A stretch of 40,226 nucleotides of DNA from an uncultured Alphaproteobacteria bacterium. Its GTDB lineage: Bacteria; Pseudomonadota; Alphaproteobacteria; HIMB59; GCA-002718135. Position numbers and translations under genes: made by a program. The stretch is taken from NCBI GenBank assembly GCA_902623545.1, contig CACNUI010000012.1, positions 1 through 40,226 of the forward strand. The letters run 5' to 3'. The notes under the pieces are model-generated. The model was not told the DNA's origin. It saw only the letters and a list, made by a program, of their open reading frames with translations, and did no database searches. Within the stretch, counting starts at the first letter, position 1. The number at the start of each line of letters is the position of its first letter. Of the stretch, positions 24,734 through 33,853 are shown one piece after another.

Positions 24734-25911
24734 TGGATAAACGTTACAAGATATCTGAAATAAAAGTTTCAATTGTTAAAACCCAGAGTGCTGGTGCAGA
24801 CTATACAGATCATGCTGCTGGTCATTGGATAAATGATACTATCATAGCAAATCCAATGTCAATTTATAATACCTTTCAAGAGTCAAGATCCTCGTGGGGT
24901 ATGGATGTATTAAAAGGTATTTTTATAGAAGTTACAACTGAAGGAGGCCATCAAGGATACGCTACTGCTTATGGCGGTTATATTGCGAGTTGGATAATTA
25001 AAAATCACTTAAATCGTTTCTTAATTGGTGCTGATGCAAGAGATTTGAATCTACTTTATGATCAAATGTATAGAGCAGCAATTCCTTATTCAGGTCAAAA
25101 TGGTGTTGTTATGAATACAATTGCTGGTATCGATTTAGCCTTATGGGATTTAATTGGAAAAGTTAGAGGTGAACCAGTTTATAGAATGATAGGTGGTAAA
25201 GTTAGAGATAAACTTCAAACATATGTAACAGGACCAGAAGCAAAGCTTGCTCAAGATTGGGGACATGTAGGTTCTAAAATACCACTACCCTATGGCCCAG
25301 GAGATGGGATTAAAGGTCTTAAGAAAAATCAAGAATATATAATGGAAACAAGAAAACAGGTTGGACCTGATTATAGATTAATGGTGGATTGTTATATGTC
25401 ACTTGATGTGCCATATGCGATCGATTTGGCAAATGCTGTAAGAGAAGCAAATCTATTTTGGATTGAAGAAGCTCTTCCACCTCATGATCTTGAAAGTCAT
25501 AAGTTAATTAAAGAAGCGTGCCCTTGGCAAAAATGGGCTACTGGAGAGCATACTAATTCTCGTTATGGATTTAGAAACATTATAAGAGATAGATCAGTAG
25601 ATATTCTTCAACCAGATCTTACTTTATGTGGAATGACAGAGACATTACGAATTGCTGCCATGGCATCTGCTTATGATATGATCGTTATTCCTCACTGTAG
25701 TGGTGTGTATGCATATAACTTTGGTATTGCTTCAACTTTAACACCTTTTAATGAGTTTATAAATTTACACCCGAAAGCAACTGAAGTAGTTCCTATTTTT
25801 GGTAAAATGTTTACCAACGAACCTGTACCTGTAAATGGTGAAGTTAGTCTAACTGATTTACCAGGCTTTGGAGCTGAATTAAATGCAGAGGTTGAATTAG
25901 AAGAAATATAA
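24733..25911 (+). CDS. rhmD: L-rhamnonate dehydratase-like enolase-superfamily enzyme
   Basis: This 392-residue mandelate racemase subgroup protein dehydrates an acid sugar to a 2-keto-3-deoxy acid. It resembles E. coli RhmD through most of its length: GADYTDHAAGHWINDTI (H31), the PMS..Y...ESR..WG segment, GLKKN, and a C-terminal NEPVPVNGEV...PGFGAELN. Metal ligands D219, E245 and E272 are present, with the likely catalytic pair D295 and H321 (VIPHCSGVY) and H273 in the TGEHTN loop. RhmD enzymes also accept L-lyxonate and L-mannonate, so the true substrate is open. It stands alone on the plus strand, divergent from sugar importer 1. Confidence 0.8.
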   Translation: MDKRYKISEIKVSIVKTQSAGADYTDHAAGHWINDTIIANPMSIYNTFQESRSSWGMDVLKGIFIEVTTEGGHQGYATAYGGYIASWIIKNHLNRFLIGADARDLNLLYDQMYRAAIPYSGQNGVVMNTIAGIDLALWDLIGKVRGEPVYRMIGGKVRDKLQTYVTGPEAKLAQDWGHVGSKIPLPYGPGDGIKGLKKNQEYIMETRKQVGPDYRLMVDCYMSLDVPYAIDLANAVREANLFWIEEALPPHDLESHKLIKEACPWQKWATGEHTNSRYGFRNIIRDRSVDILQPDLTLCGMTETLRIAAMASAYDMIVIPHCSGVYAYNFGIASTLTPFNEFINLHPKATEVVPIFGKMFTNEPVPVNGEVSLTDLPGFGAELNAEVELEEI

Positions 25912-25921
25912 AAAATTCTAA

Positions 25922-27058
25922 TTAAGAATGAACTAAACTAATTTTTTTTTCCTCTTCGCAAGCAATTGAATAAATACTTTTAGACATCATCTTATCCCAG
26001 TCTATTTCCATACCCAAGCCAGGTTTTGTAGGAGCATACATATATCCATCCTTACTTGTTCGTAAAACATCCTTCATACCAAATTCAAAATTATTATATG
26101 GTAAAGGTTGTTCGTAGTAAGAACAATTATCGGAGGATAGCATGAGGTGAAGGTTTGCAACTGAAACTAATGTATATCCCCAAGACATTATTTCACAATC
26201 TAATCCCCCAGCACTTGATAAATCAATTGCCTTCTTACAATTGGTAATCCCTCCCATCATTGCCATATCTGTTCTAGTTGCCGACCAAACTTTATTGTGA
26301 ATTGCCTCTGAGAATCTTTGAAGGTCTACAACCCAATTTCCAGATGGAATAACTTTAATTCCAACACTATCTGTAATTTTTTTATAACCTGCAAAATCGT
26401 AATCAGGTAAAGGTGCTTCAAACCAAGTGAATTCTAATTTTTCTAATTTTTTAGCAACTATTAAAGAGCTTTCCAGATCATAATTATTTTCAGCATCAAT
26501 CATAAATGACATTGATGGAAATGCCTTTCTTGCAGCTTCAGCTAATTCTAAATCTTTTTTTGGTATACAGTAAGTATGAAATTTTACAGCGGAAAAACCC
26601 TGTTCTTTCATCTCATCAACAACTTTTAAGTATTCATCAATAGTTTTGTACATCACAGTACTTGCATATGACTTGATTTTATCTCTTCTACCCCCCAAAA
26701 TTTTATAAATTGGACTTTTACATTTTTTCCCTAAAATATCCCACAATGCATTATCAATTAAAGCTTGCGCTCCAGGTGGTTGAGGAAAAACTCGAGGCCT
26801 AATTTCATATAGAATTTCTTCTCTATTGAGAGGATCTTTTCCTATTAATATTGGTAATAAATGTCTTAAGGACTCAGCCGTATATTTATCATATTCAAAA
26901 TACGTAGCATTCCAAATAGCTGCTTCACCAACAATATCTTCATCAGTAAATATTTTTATTAGAGTGTTGCTTTGATAAACTTCTTCAATATCTTCTGACC
27001 AAGTATATCGTTTATCTTCAGGTCCTATTACATGAACTTCTATTTTTGTAATTTTCAT
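25922..27058 (-). CDS. Divergent enolase-superfamily protein with altered active site
   Basis: This 378-residue protein has the enolase-superfamily capping domain and barrel. D188 (MIDAENNYD) and E214 (WFEAPLPDYD) are the first two metal ligands. At the third ligand position, where family members have glutamate or aspartate after a glycine, it has N241 in IPSGNW. The strand-2 motif is K159-F-H161 rather than KxK. The conserved histidine base of the VPH motif is missing: the equivalent stretch is EIMSWGYTL (about 289-297), followed by the usual VANLHL. D264 remains. The reaction is therefore uncertain. It is 2 bases downstream of an SDR gene in the PotABC-like transporter operon. Confidence 0.78.
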   Translation of the reverse strand: MKITKIEVHVIGPEDKRYTWSEDIEEVYQSNTLIKIFTDEDIVGEAAIWNATYFEYDKYTAESLRHLLPILIGKDPLNREEILYEIRPRVFPQPPGAQALIDNALWDILGKKCKSPIYKILGGRRDKIKSYASTVMYKTIDEYLKVVDEMKEQGFSAVKFHTYCIPKKDLELAEAARKAFPSMSFMIDAENNYDLESSLIVAKKLEKLEFTWFEAPLPDYDFAGYKKITDSVGIKVIPSGNWVVDLQRFSEAIHNKVWSATRTDMAMMGGITNCKKAIDLSSAGGLDCEIMSWGYTLVSVANLHLMLSSDNCSYYEQPLPYNNFEFGMKDVLRTSKDGYMYAPTKPGLGMEIDWDKMMSKSIYSIACEEEKKISLVHS

Positions 27059-27060
27059 AT

Positions 27061-27834
27061 TTAAAATGTAACAGATACTCCACCATCAACCAGCAAAGTT
27101 TGACCAGTTACATACTTACTATCATCTGAACAAAAGAAATAGACTGCACCAGCAATGTCATCAGGATGACCGTACCGACCCATCGGTAACTTTTCATATT
27201 TAAGATATACATCATTAAACCAGTCTGTATCCCACTCTAAACTACCATCCTTCATTATAGACATAGGTGTGTTTATAAAACCAGGAGCAACAGAATTTAC
27301 AAGTATATTTTTTTCTGCTAATTCAACTGCTAGCACTCTTGTCATATTAATAAGTCCACCCTTAGCAGTATTATATGAAATATTTCCTTTATACCCCCTT
27401 ATTCCTTGAATTGATGAAATCATAACAATTCTGCCAGATTGTGATTTCTCCAATAAGGGTAAAGAATATTTTGAACATAAAAATGGAGCATCTAAATTTA
27501 CTTTCATAGTTTTTCTATATTTTTCATAAGATTGATCAGGCAGCATAAAACCATCCTCAATACCTGCATTATTAATCAAAATATCTAATAAGCCCCATTT
27601 GTTTTTTGCAAAATTAATCAATTTTATAATCTCATTTTCTTCAGATAAATTTGTTTCAAAAAATGTAATTTTATTTTTGTCTAAATTTTCAATTAATTTA
27701 TTTGCTAAGTCTTTTTTTATGTCTGCAATTATTATCTCCGCACCTTCATTAAAAAGTCTTTCAACAATACCAGCACCAATACCTCTTGATCCCCCGGTTA
27801 CTATTACTTTTTTATCTAATAATCTTTTATCCAT
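27061..27834 (-). CDS. Short-chain dehydrogenase/reductase
   Basis: This 257-residue classical SDR has the NAD(P) motif GGSRGIGAGI at 15-24, NNAG near residue 90, a catalytic serine in MISSIQG, the YxxxK pair in YNTAKGG, and the C-terminal DGGVSV. The motif following the second strand (ADIKKDL) has an aspartate, which favours NAD over NADP. It is located 4 bases after a transporter permease and 2 bases before the enolase-family gene. A sugar dehydrogenase or a 2-keto-3-deoxy acid dehydrogenase are both plausible; sequence does not decide. Confidence 0.85.
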   Translation of the reverse strand: MDKRLLDKKVIVTGGSRGIGAGIVERLFNEGAEIIIADIKKDLANKLIENLDKNKITFFETNLSEENEIIKLINFAKNKWGLLDILINNAGIEDGFMLPDQSYEKYRKTMKVNLDAPFLCSKYSLPLLEKSQSGRIVMISSIQGIRGYKGNISYNTAKGGLINMTRVLAVELAEKNILVNSVAPGFINTPMSIMKDGSLEWDTDWFNDVYLKYEKLPMGRYGHPDDIAGAVYFFCSDDSKYVTGQTLLVDGGVSVTF

Positions 27835-27838
27835 TTCT

Positions 27839-28639
27839 TCAATACATTATTTTTTTTTCTGAGCGTGATATTATACTTGCTATCAATAATACCAATAAAG
27901 AAGTTAGTATCAATATTAATGTGACAGATGCATTCACTTGTTTTGAAAAGCCTACCCTCATTTTTGCCCAAAGTTTTATTGGCCATGTAGTATCATTACC
28001 AATCAAGAATAATGTTATAAGAGTTTCATCTAGAGAAATTGTAAATGCTAAAAGACCTGCAATAATTAAAGATAGCTTAATATTTGGCAACAAAACATAA
28101 TAAAACGCTTGCCATTTACTAGCACCTAAATCATACGCAGACTCCATTAAAGATGGTTTTAGTGTTTCAAGTTTATTTAAAATTATTTTAAATACTATGG
28201 CTAAAACAAATATAGTATGACCTATTACAACCGTATTTAAGGATCTAGGAAGATTAATTTCTCTAAAAAATATTAAAAGAGATAATCCAGTTATAATTGG
28301 GGGTAATAGAAAAGGAAGAAATATTATAAATTGTAATAACTCCTTCATTTTACTTTTGCTTGTATGATAATAGTTTGCAAAATAAAATCCAATAATCACA
28401 GAACAGATTACTGTTACAATACCTACATAAATTGAATTCATTAAGGATTCTAAGATCTGTCGCTCAAAAATTAATTTTGTATAAGGTTCATATGAAAAAG
28501 AACTCCAATCTATCTTTCCTTTTCTTGATTTATAAAACGAATAAAAAATTGTTAAAACTATTGGTGCGTATAACGCAGCTACAATTAAACCTGTTAAACC
28601 AGCTAAAATATATTTAGTGAAATTTTCTGATCTAGTCAT
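27839..28639 (-). CDS. PotC-like ABC transporter permease, system 2
   Basis: This 266-residue inner-membrane permease has six predicted helices. The EAA loop ESAYDLGASKWQAFYYVLLP at about 166-185 has the spacing of spermidine/putrescine-type (PotC) permeases. Its start overlaps the PotB-like gene by 4 bases. Only 4 bases separate its stop from the SDR gene, so transporter and enzyme genes share one transcript, which points to a sugar-related substrate rather than a polyamine. Confidence 0.87.
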   Translation of the reverse strand: MTRSENFTKYILAGLTGLIVAALYAPIVLTIFYSFYKSRKGKIDWSSFSYEPYTKLIFERQILESLMNSIYVGIVTVICSVIIGFYFANYYHTSKSKMKELLQFIIFLPFLLPPIITGLSLLIFFREINLPRSLNTVVIGHTIFVLAIVFKIILNKLETLKPSLMESAYDLGASKWQAFYYVLLPNIKLSLIIAGLLAFTISLDETLITLFLIGNDTTWPIKLWAKMRVGFSKQVNASVTLILILTSLLVLLIASIISRSEKKIMY

Positions 28640-29487
28640 CTATTTAACCTTTTAGTTAAATAGTTAGTTAGCAAAATAATAATTACTGACACAAATAATA
28701 AAACACTCGCAAGTGCTGCACCAAATGGCCAATTAAATGCCATACCAAAATTACTATATATTATTTTACCGTAAGTAAATCCTGATGTACCACCAACTAA
28801 CTGAGGTGTTACAAAATCACCAAGAGCTAAAATAAATACAAAAATACTTCCTACTACAAGCCCAGGGAAACTAATTGGAAAAATAATATATTTAAAAGCT
28901 TGAAAAGGTTTGCACCCCAAATCAAAAGATGCCTCAATGATATTTTTTGGTATTTTATCCAAAGAGGTAAAAGTTGGAATAATAATCAGAGGTAATAAAA
29001 TTATAACAAGTGTTATTATAACTGAATTTTGATTCCATAAAAAAAATTCTAATGGTTTTTCAATTAAACCAAGCATAGCTAGTACTTTATTTATTAAACC
29101 AGAGTAACCCAATATGGATCTCATCATGTAAATTTTAATTATATAGCTCATAAAGAGTGGAATTATGAGCATAAGAAGAATGGCATATTTATACCTTCCA
29201 GCATATCTAGCCAAAAAAAACGCAACAGGGTAGCCAAGTATTATGCAACAAGTCATGACAATTATTGCGAGAAAAATAGTTCTAACAAAAGTTCTTATGT
29301 ATATTTCATCAACAAAAAATTCTTTAAAATTAAATAAACTAAATTCACGTATAATATCTGTGCCATCAACTGTAAAAAAAGAATAGGATAAAAAAGAGGC
29401 AAGAGGTATTAAAATTAGAAAAATTACTAATATAAAACTAACTATTGTCCATATAGATGTATTAAAATAATTTGATATTAGGTTCAT
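28636..29487 (-). CDS. PotB-like ABC transporter permease, system 2
   Basis: This 283-residue permease has about six helices. The N-terminal periplasmic loop contains FSLFNFKEFF. The EAA loop EASFDLGCKPFQAFKYIIFP is near 187-206, and LGDFVTPQLVGG is a recognisable PotB-type motif. It overlaps the ATPase gene upstream and the PotC-like gene downstream by 4 bases each. It should pair with PotC-like and the ATPase as one importer. Confidence 0.87.
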   Translation of the reverse strand: MNLISNYFNTSIWTIVSFILVIFLILIPLASFLSYSFFTVDGTDIIREFSLFNFKEFFVDEIYIRTFVRTIFLAIIVMTCCIILGYPVAFFLARYAGRYKYAILLMLIIPLFMSYIIKIYMMRSILGYSGLINKVLAMLGLIEKPLEFFLWNQNSVIITLVIILLPLIIIPTFTSLDKIPKNIIEASFDLGCKPFQAFKYIIFPISFPGLVVGSIFVFILALGDFVTPQLVGGTSGFTYGKIIYSNFGMAFNWPFGAALASVLLFVSVIIILLTNYLTKRLNR

Positions 29488-30551
29488 TCAGTAAAAATAC
29501 TTCCTAATTTAGTATTAAACTCAATATTGATTGAAGCGCCTTTAGATAAAGATTGTGAAATATTTGAACTAATATTTTGAATTTTTAAGAATGCATCTCC
29601 CTTTTCATTGGCTACATTAATTGTTGATGTTGATCCCTTAAAGCTTATATCCTTAATCTTAACTTGCATACTATTCTCATTTTTGTTTACTAACTTTACT
29701 TCTTCGGGTCTAATTCCATAAACAAATTCTAATTCATGACTTACATTATTATTTTTTGGTATAACAAAATCACCAAATTCTGATTTAACTTTTATAGAAT
29801 TAGTATCTTGATTTACAACCTGACAATTAATTAAATTACATTCTCCAAAAAATTTTGCCATATAGGTTGTCTGTGGTGAATAATATAAATCTTTTGGAGA
29901 TCCAACTTGTTCAAATTTGTGATTATTGAGGACGGCAATTCTATCTGATAAAAATATAGCCTCTTCTTGATCGTGTGTTATAAATATGAATGTAATTTGA
30001 ATTTTTTTTTGAATTTCTTTTAGGAATAATTGCATTTGTTTTCGTAATTCTGCATCTAGCGCACCAAGAGGCTCATCCAGTAAAATAATTTTAGGTTCAC
30101 AAATGATAGCTCTTGCTAATGCTACTCTTTGTTGTTGACCTCCAGATAATTCTTGCGGCATTCTATTTGAAAAATTTTCTAAACCTACAACAGCTAAAAC
30201 ATCTAAGACTTTTTTCTTAATCTCATCTTTATTAATGTTTTTTATCTTGAGTCCAAATCCAACATTATCAAAAACATTCATATTTGGAAATAATGCATAA
30301 TCTTGAAAAACTGTATTAAATGGTCTTTTAAAAATTGGTTCATCATTAATCATTTTATTTTCATATATAATTTCACCAGTTGAAGGTTTTGTAAAACCAC
30401 CTATCATTCGAATTATTGTAGATTTACCTGATCCACTTGATCCTAAAATTGTAAAGAATTCATTATTATTAATTTTAAAATTAATATTATCTAAAACTTT
30501 TGTATTCCCATACTGCTTAGAAACATTTTTTAATTCTAAAATTTCGCTCAT
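29484..30551 (-). CDS. PotA-like ABC transporter ATPase, system 2
   Basis: This 355-residue ATPase energises importer 2. Walker A GSSGSGKST is at 37-45, the Q-loop in FQDYALFP, the signature LSGGQQQ at 135-141, Walker B IILLDEP at 155-161 and the switch histidine H193 in ITHDQEE. The C-terminal about 120 residues form the TOBE-type regulatory domain found in PotA and MalK. It is the only ABC ATPase in the window. It is the first gene of an operon running ATPase, two permeases, SDR, enolase-family gene, and diverges from the binding-protein gene. Confidence 0.92.
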   Translation of the reverse strand: MSEILELKNVSKQYGNTKVLDNINFKINNNEFFTILGSSGSGKSTIIRMIGGFTKPSTGEIIYENKMINDEPIFKRPFNTVFQDYALFPNMNVFDNVGFGLKIKNINKDEIKKKVLDVLAVVGLENFSNRMPQELSGGQQQRVALARAIICEPKIILLDEPLGALDAELRKQMQLFLKEIQKKIQITFIFITHDQEEAIFLSDRIAVLNNHKFEQVGSPKDLYYSPQTTYMAKFFGECNLINCQVVNQDTNSIKVKSEFGDFVIPKNNNVSHELEFVYGIRPEEVKLVNKNENSMQVKIKDISFKGSTSTINVANEKGDAFLKIQNISSNISQSLSKGASINIEFNTKLGSIFTE

Positions 30552-30681
30552 AATTATTAAAAATTTTAATTATTACCTACCAATTTATATATTAAAGTAT
30601 TTAAATAAACTGAAAAAACCCAATTATTATTATATTTTATGAATAAATACTTTTTTTATATATAAATTAAGAATTGTTAAT

Positions 30682-30710
30682 TTGACTTCAATTTGAAATA
30701 CTGCTTTACT
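30682..30710 (+). promoter_or_regulatory. Possible promoter for the system 2 binding protein
   Basis: TTGACT and TTTACT are spaced by 17 bases, 24 bases before the ATG of the binding-protein gene. The -35 box is near consensus, and the -10 matches four of six positions. In such AT-rich DNA this is weak evidence. Confidence 0.3.
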
Positions 30711-30734
30711 TAATACTAAATATACGGAGGCAAA

Positions 30735-31742
30735 ATGAAAAAAATAATTTATTTTATTTTATCATTCACATTCATTTTTTCATTTGCATTTTCTGCAAGT
30801 GCAGCAAGAGAATTAAGTCTTGGATGCTTTGAAGGATATGCAGAACAAGAATGGATTGATGAATTTGAAGCTAAATATGATGCAAAAGTAAACGTTAAAT
30901 ACGTTGGAAGTGTTGACGAATTATTTGCATTAACTCAGGCTAGTAAAGGTGAGGACTTTGATCTTATATCTATAGATACTAGCTTATTCCCAAGATATCA
31001 TGGAGCAGGACTACTAAAGCCTTATGATAAAGGTCAGCTAAGTAATTTTGGAAATTTAATGTCTGCATTCCAAGATGTTAAAGAAGTTGAGATAGATGGT
31101 GGTTTTTATGGTGTTCCTATTGCATGGGGTTCTCTGGGACTAATTTATGATGTAGATGAATTTGGAGAAGGTGGTGTAGACTCTTGGTCTGTAATGCATG
31201 ATCCAGCTAATGCAGGTAAAATGATTGTTTTAGATGACACAAACAATAATATTGTAAATACTGCAATCTACTTAGGTATGGACAATCCATATAACCTTTC
31301 AGAAGCTGAAATGGACCAAGTAAAACAAACACTAATCGATCAAAAAAAATTAGTTGTAACTTACTTTGCTGGTTTTGATGAAGGAAATCAAATTTGGGAT
31401 AGTGGTGGAATTTCATTAATGTTCTCTATGGGAGAATTCCAAGAAGTTGCTCTTAGAGATATGGGACATAATGTAAAATATATCATTCCTAAAGAAGGTG
31501 GAATTGGATGGCTAGATACTTGGGCTATGACTTCAGGAGCAGATGAAGAACTAGCACATGCATGGGCAAACTTTTTTATTGAAAAATCAACTCAAGAAGT
31601 AATGAATGAGAGATATGGATATGGAACTGTTACTCATGAGTCTCCAGGATTAGATTATGCAGGTAGATTAAACTGGCTACAACCAGCTGAAGATTTCGAA
31701 TGGCGTAATAGAGTTTGGAACGAAGTTAAAGCTTCAAACTAA
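30735..31742 (+). CDS. PotD-like periplasmic binding protein, system 2
   Basis: This 335-residue solute-binding protein has a signal peptide ending near SASAA. The mature part contains FEAKYDAKVNVKYVGSVDELFA and DFDLISIDTS, the layout of the PotD/PotF and Fe3+-type binding-protein cluster, with the C-terminal WANFFIEKSTQEVMNERYGYGTV. A strong GGAGG lies 6 bases before the ATG. It diverges from the ATPase gene and precedes an enolase-family enzyme, a lactonase-like and an epimerase-like gene on the same strand, so it probably binds a sugar acid or sugar rather than a polyamine. That last point is inference from neighbours. Confidence 0.88.
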   Translation: MKKIIYFILSFTFIFSFAFSASAARELSLGCFEGYAEQEWIDEFEAKYDAKVNVKYVGSVDELFALTQASKGEDFDLISIDTSLFPRYHGAGLLKPYDKGQLSNFGNLMSAFQDVKEVEIDGGFYGVPIAWGSLGLIYDVDEFGEGGVDSWSVMHDPANAGKMIVLDDTNNNIVNTAIYLGMDNPYNLSEAEMDQVKQTLIDQKKLVVTYFAGFDEGNQIWDSGGISLMFSMGEFQEVALRDMGHNVKYIIPKEGGIGWLDTWAMTSGADEELAHAWANFFIEKSTQEVMNERYGYGTVTHESPGLDYAGRLNWLQPAEDFEWRNRVWNEVKASN

Positions 31743-31758
31743 TTTTTTGACTCTAATA

Positions 31759-31779
31759 AAGAGGGGCATTGCCCCTCTT
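31759..31779 (+). terminator. Hairpin after the system 2 binding-protein gene
   Basis: AAGAGGGGC and GCCCCTCTT form a perfect 9-base stem around ATT, 16 bases after the stop. No T-run follows in the direction of transcription, so a 3'-end stabiliser or partial stop is more likely than a full terminator. Confidence 0.65.
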
Positions 31780-31796
31780 AAAAACTTAAAAGTTTA

Positions 31797-32966
31797 ATGA
31801 AAATTTCAAAAATAGAAACATTCAGTCTATTAATTCCAGATTTTGATATTGCAGCATGTAGTTCAGCTCAAGATAATATTGTTGTTAAAATTTCTACCGA
31901 TGAAGGCTTATTTGGATTTGGTGAAACAGATACAAATCCTTGGGCAACAAAAGCTTTGCTTGACTCACCTGGAACGCATGCAATGGGAAGAGGGTTCAAT
32001 GACATTCTTATAGGAAAAGATCCAACAAATGTAGAAGGGCTCTGGCATGAGATGAATGAAAAAACTATGATGACTTCTCGAAGAGGGTTAGGTATTTGTG
32101 CAATGGGTGCTATTGATATGGCTCTTTGGGACTTGTGTGGAAAAATATACAATCAACCTGTTTGGAAGTTGCTAGGGGGATCAAAAAAAGATTATGTTAC
32201 TCCATATGCATCTCTTTTACCTGAAGGTCATACATTAGAGGAATATTCAACAAGTTTAGTTAAAAAAACAAAAAAATCTCAAGAGCTTGGTTTTAAAGCT
32301 GCTAAATTAGAGATATGTATTAAAGGTCCTTATTCTCATAACAATTTACAAATTGAAGATGATAGTGAATTTGCTAATATGGTAAAGCTTTGCAGGAAAG
32401 CCGTTGGGAATGATATGGTTTTAATGGCAGATGTTGCTTATGCATGGCCTGATTGGAAGAGTGCCTTAAAAGCTCTAGAGATGATCAAAGATGAAAACTT
32501 ATATTTTATAGAAACACCCCTTCCTATAGAAGATTTAGAAGGTTGCTCTAAATTAGCTCAAAGCACCAATATAAGAGTAGCAACTGGAGAAATGTTGCAG
32601 ACAAGATTTGAGTGTTTCGAAACAATAAATAAAGGTAATGTAGATGTAATTCAACCTGATGTAGGAAGAGTAGGTGGTTTGACAGAAGCAAAGAGAGTAT
32701 GTGACTTTGCTGAAGATAAGGGAGTGTTGGTAGTTCCTCACTGTTGGAAGTCAGCAATCGGTATTGCTGCTTCGACGCATTTGTCAGCAACAACACTCTC
32801 ATGTCCTTATATAGAATTTCTACCAAAAGAATTGGCAGAGTCTCAACTAAGAAAAGATTTAGTTTTAGAAGAATTACCTCTAGAAAATGGAAAAATTCCG
32901 TTACCCAATAAACCAGGTCTTGGAATTAAGGTTGATGAAGAAAAATTAAAAAAGTATTCAGTATAG
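31797..32966 (+). CDS. Enolase-superfamily (mandelate racemase/muconate lactonizing) enzyme, paralogue A
   Basis: This 389-residue protein has metal ligands D212, E239 (FIETPLP) and E265 (ATGEMLQTR), the dyad D288 (QPDVGR) and H315 (VVPHCWKS), and a strand-2 motif K170-L-E172. The glutamate in place of the second lysine of KxK is shared with the 34819-35988 gene, which has the same length and many identical stretches (SSAQD, SPGTH, PYASL, QPDVGR.GGLTEAK, VPHCWK). The pair forms one uncharacterised subfamily to my knowledge. It is likely an acid-sugar dehydratase or cycloisomerase. The SMP-30-type lactonase gene follows after 14 bases. Confidence 0.82.
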   Translation: MKISKIETFSLLIPDFDIAACSSAQDNIVVKISTDEGLFGFGETDTNPWATKALLDSPGTHAMGRGFNDILIGKDPTNVEGLWHEMNEKTMMTSRRGLGICAMGAIDMALWDLCGKIYNQPVWKLLGGSKKDYVTPYASLLPEGHTLEEYSTSLVKKTKKSQELGFKAAKLEICIKGPYSHNNLQIEDDSEFANMVKLCRKAVGNDMVLMADVAYAWPDWKSALKALEMIKDENLYFIETPLPIEDLEGCSKLAQSTNIRVATGEMLQTRFECFETINKGNVDVIQPDVGRVGGLTEAKRVCDFAEDKGVLVVPHCWKSAIGIAASTHLSATTLSCPYIEFLPKELAESQLRKDLVLEELPLENGKIPLPNKPGLGIKVDEEKLKKYSV

Positions 32967-32980
32967 GAGGCAATCCAATT

Positions 32981-33853
32981 ATGTTTGATTTTGATATTAT
33001 AAATAGTAACACTTTGCTTGGTGAAAGTGGTTTCCATCTTCACGAAACTAACGAGATAGTTTTTTTAGATCTTCTTAATCCCTCGATATTTTTTTACTCA
33101 ATTGAAAGTAAAATATTAATCAAAAAAAAATTGTCTCTTCCAAAACCATTAGGAAATATTTATCCATTAGTTAATGGTAAATTTATAATTAGTTGTTTTA
33201 ATGGATTTTATATCTATGATCGTAAAAGGAATTCTTTAAAACATTATCTGGATGTAAGACAAAAAAACGAATTAAAAGATATTTCTTATAATGATGGCAC
33301 AATTTCTAGAAATAAATTTTGGATTGGTCTATGTCATATTAAAGAAACTGATGATCTTGGATATTTTGGATATATAAATAATAAAAAATTTGTTGAAATA
33401 GATAGAGGGTTTAAAGTATCAAATGGTCCAGCAATAAACGAGAAATTAAATAAATTATATTTTTCTGATTCTTTTAATTCAAGTATCTATGAATATAATT
33501 TAAGAACTTTAAAAAGAAAAAAAATTTATAAATTTAATAAAAAACAAGGATTTCCAGATGGAATCGCATTAGATAATCAAAACGGTTTATGGGTTGCTCA
33601 TTGGGCTGGAGGTCAAGTATCTAGAATTAATTTAAAGAGCTTTAAAATTGATTTACAAATTAAACTACCAGCACTAAATATCACAAGTGTTACATTCGTT
33701 GGTAAAAAATTAAATCATTTATTTATAACAAGTGCAAAATTGGAAACATCTAAAAATCAGTTAGAGAAATATAAACATGCAGGATCCTCATTTATAATAA
33801 AAACAGGATTTAAAGGATTAAAAATTCCATATGGAAATAATAAAATACTTTAA
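32981..33853 (+). CDS. SMP-30/gluconolactonase-family protein
   Basis: This 290-residue six-bladed propeller protein of the SMP-30/gluconolactonase/LRE family hydrolyses sugar lactones in characterised members. Expected divalent-metal ligands can be placed at E15 (LLGESGFHL), N104 (YNDGT), N148 (VSNGP) and D193 (FPDGIALD). GLWVAHWAGGQVSR near 202-215 is a family block. Overall it is rather divergent and lysine-rich. The Shine-Dalgarno AGGAGG is strong. Its stop overlaps the ATG of the aldose-epimerase-like gene (TAATG). Alongside the amidohydrolase at 20666 this gives two lactonase candidates in one region. Confidence 0.78.
   Translation: MFDFDIINSNTLLGESGFHLHETNEIVFLDLLNPSIFFYSIESKILIKKKLSLPKPLGNIYPLVNGKFIISCFNGFYIYDRKRNSLKHYLDVRQKNELKDISYNDGTISRNKFWIGLCHIKETDDLGYFGYINNKKFVEIDRGFKVSNGPAINEKLNKLYFSDSFNSSIYEYNLRTLKRKKIYKFNKKQGFPDGIALDNQNGLWVAHWAGGQVSRINLKSFKIDLQIKLPALNITSVTFVGKKLNHLFITSAKLETSKNQLEKYKHAGSSFIIKTGFKGLKIPYGNNKIL

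Noticed and set aside
27786-28100. 104-codon plus-strand frame across the SDR/permease junction
   Set aside because: It is antisense to two real, tightly packed genes, and its composition is a shadow of the permease helices.
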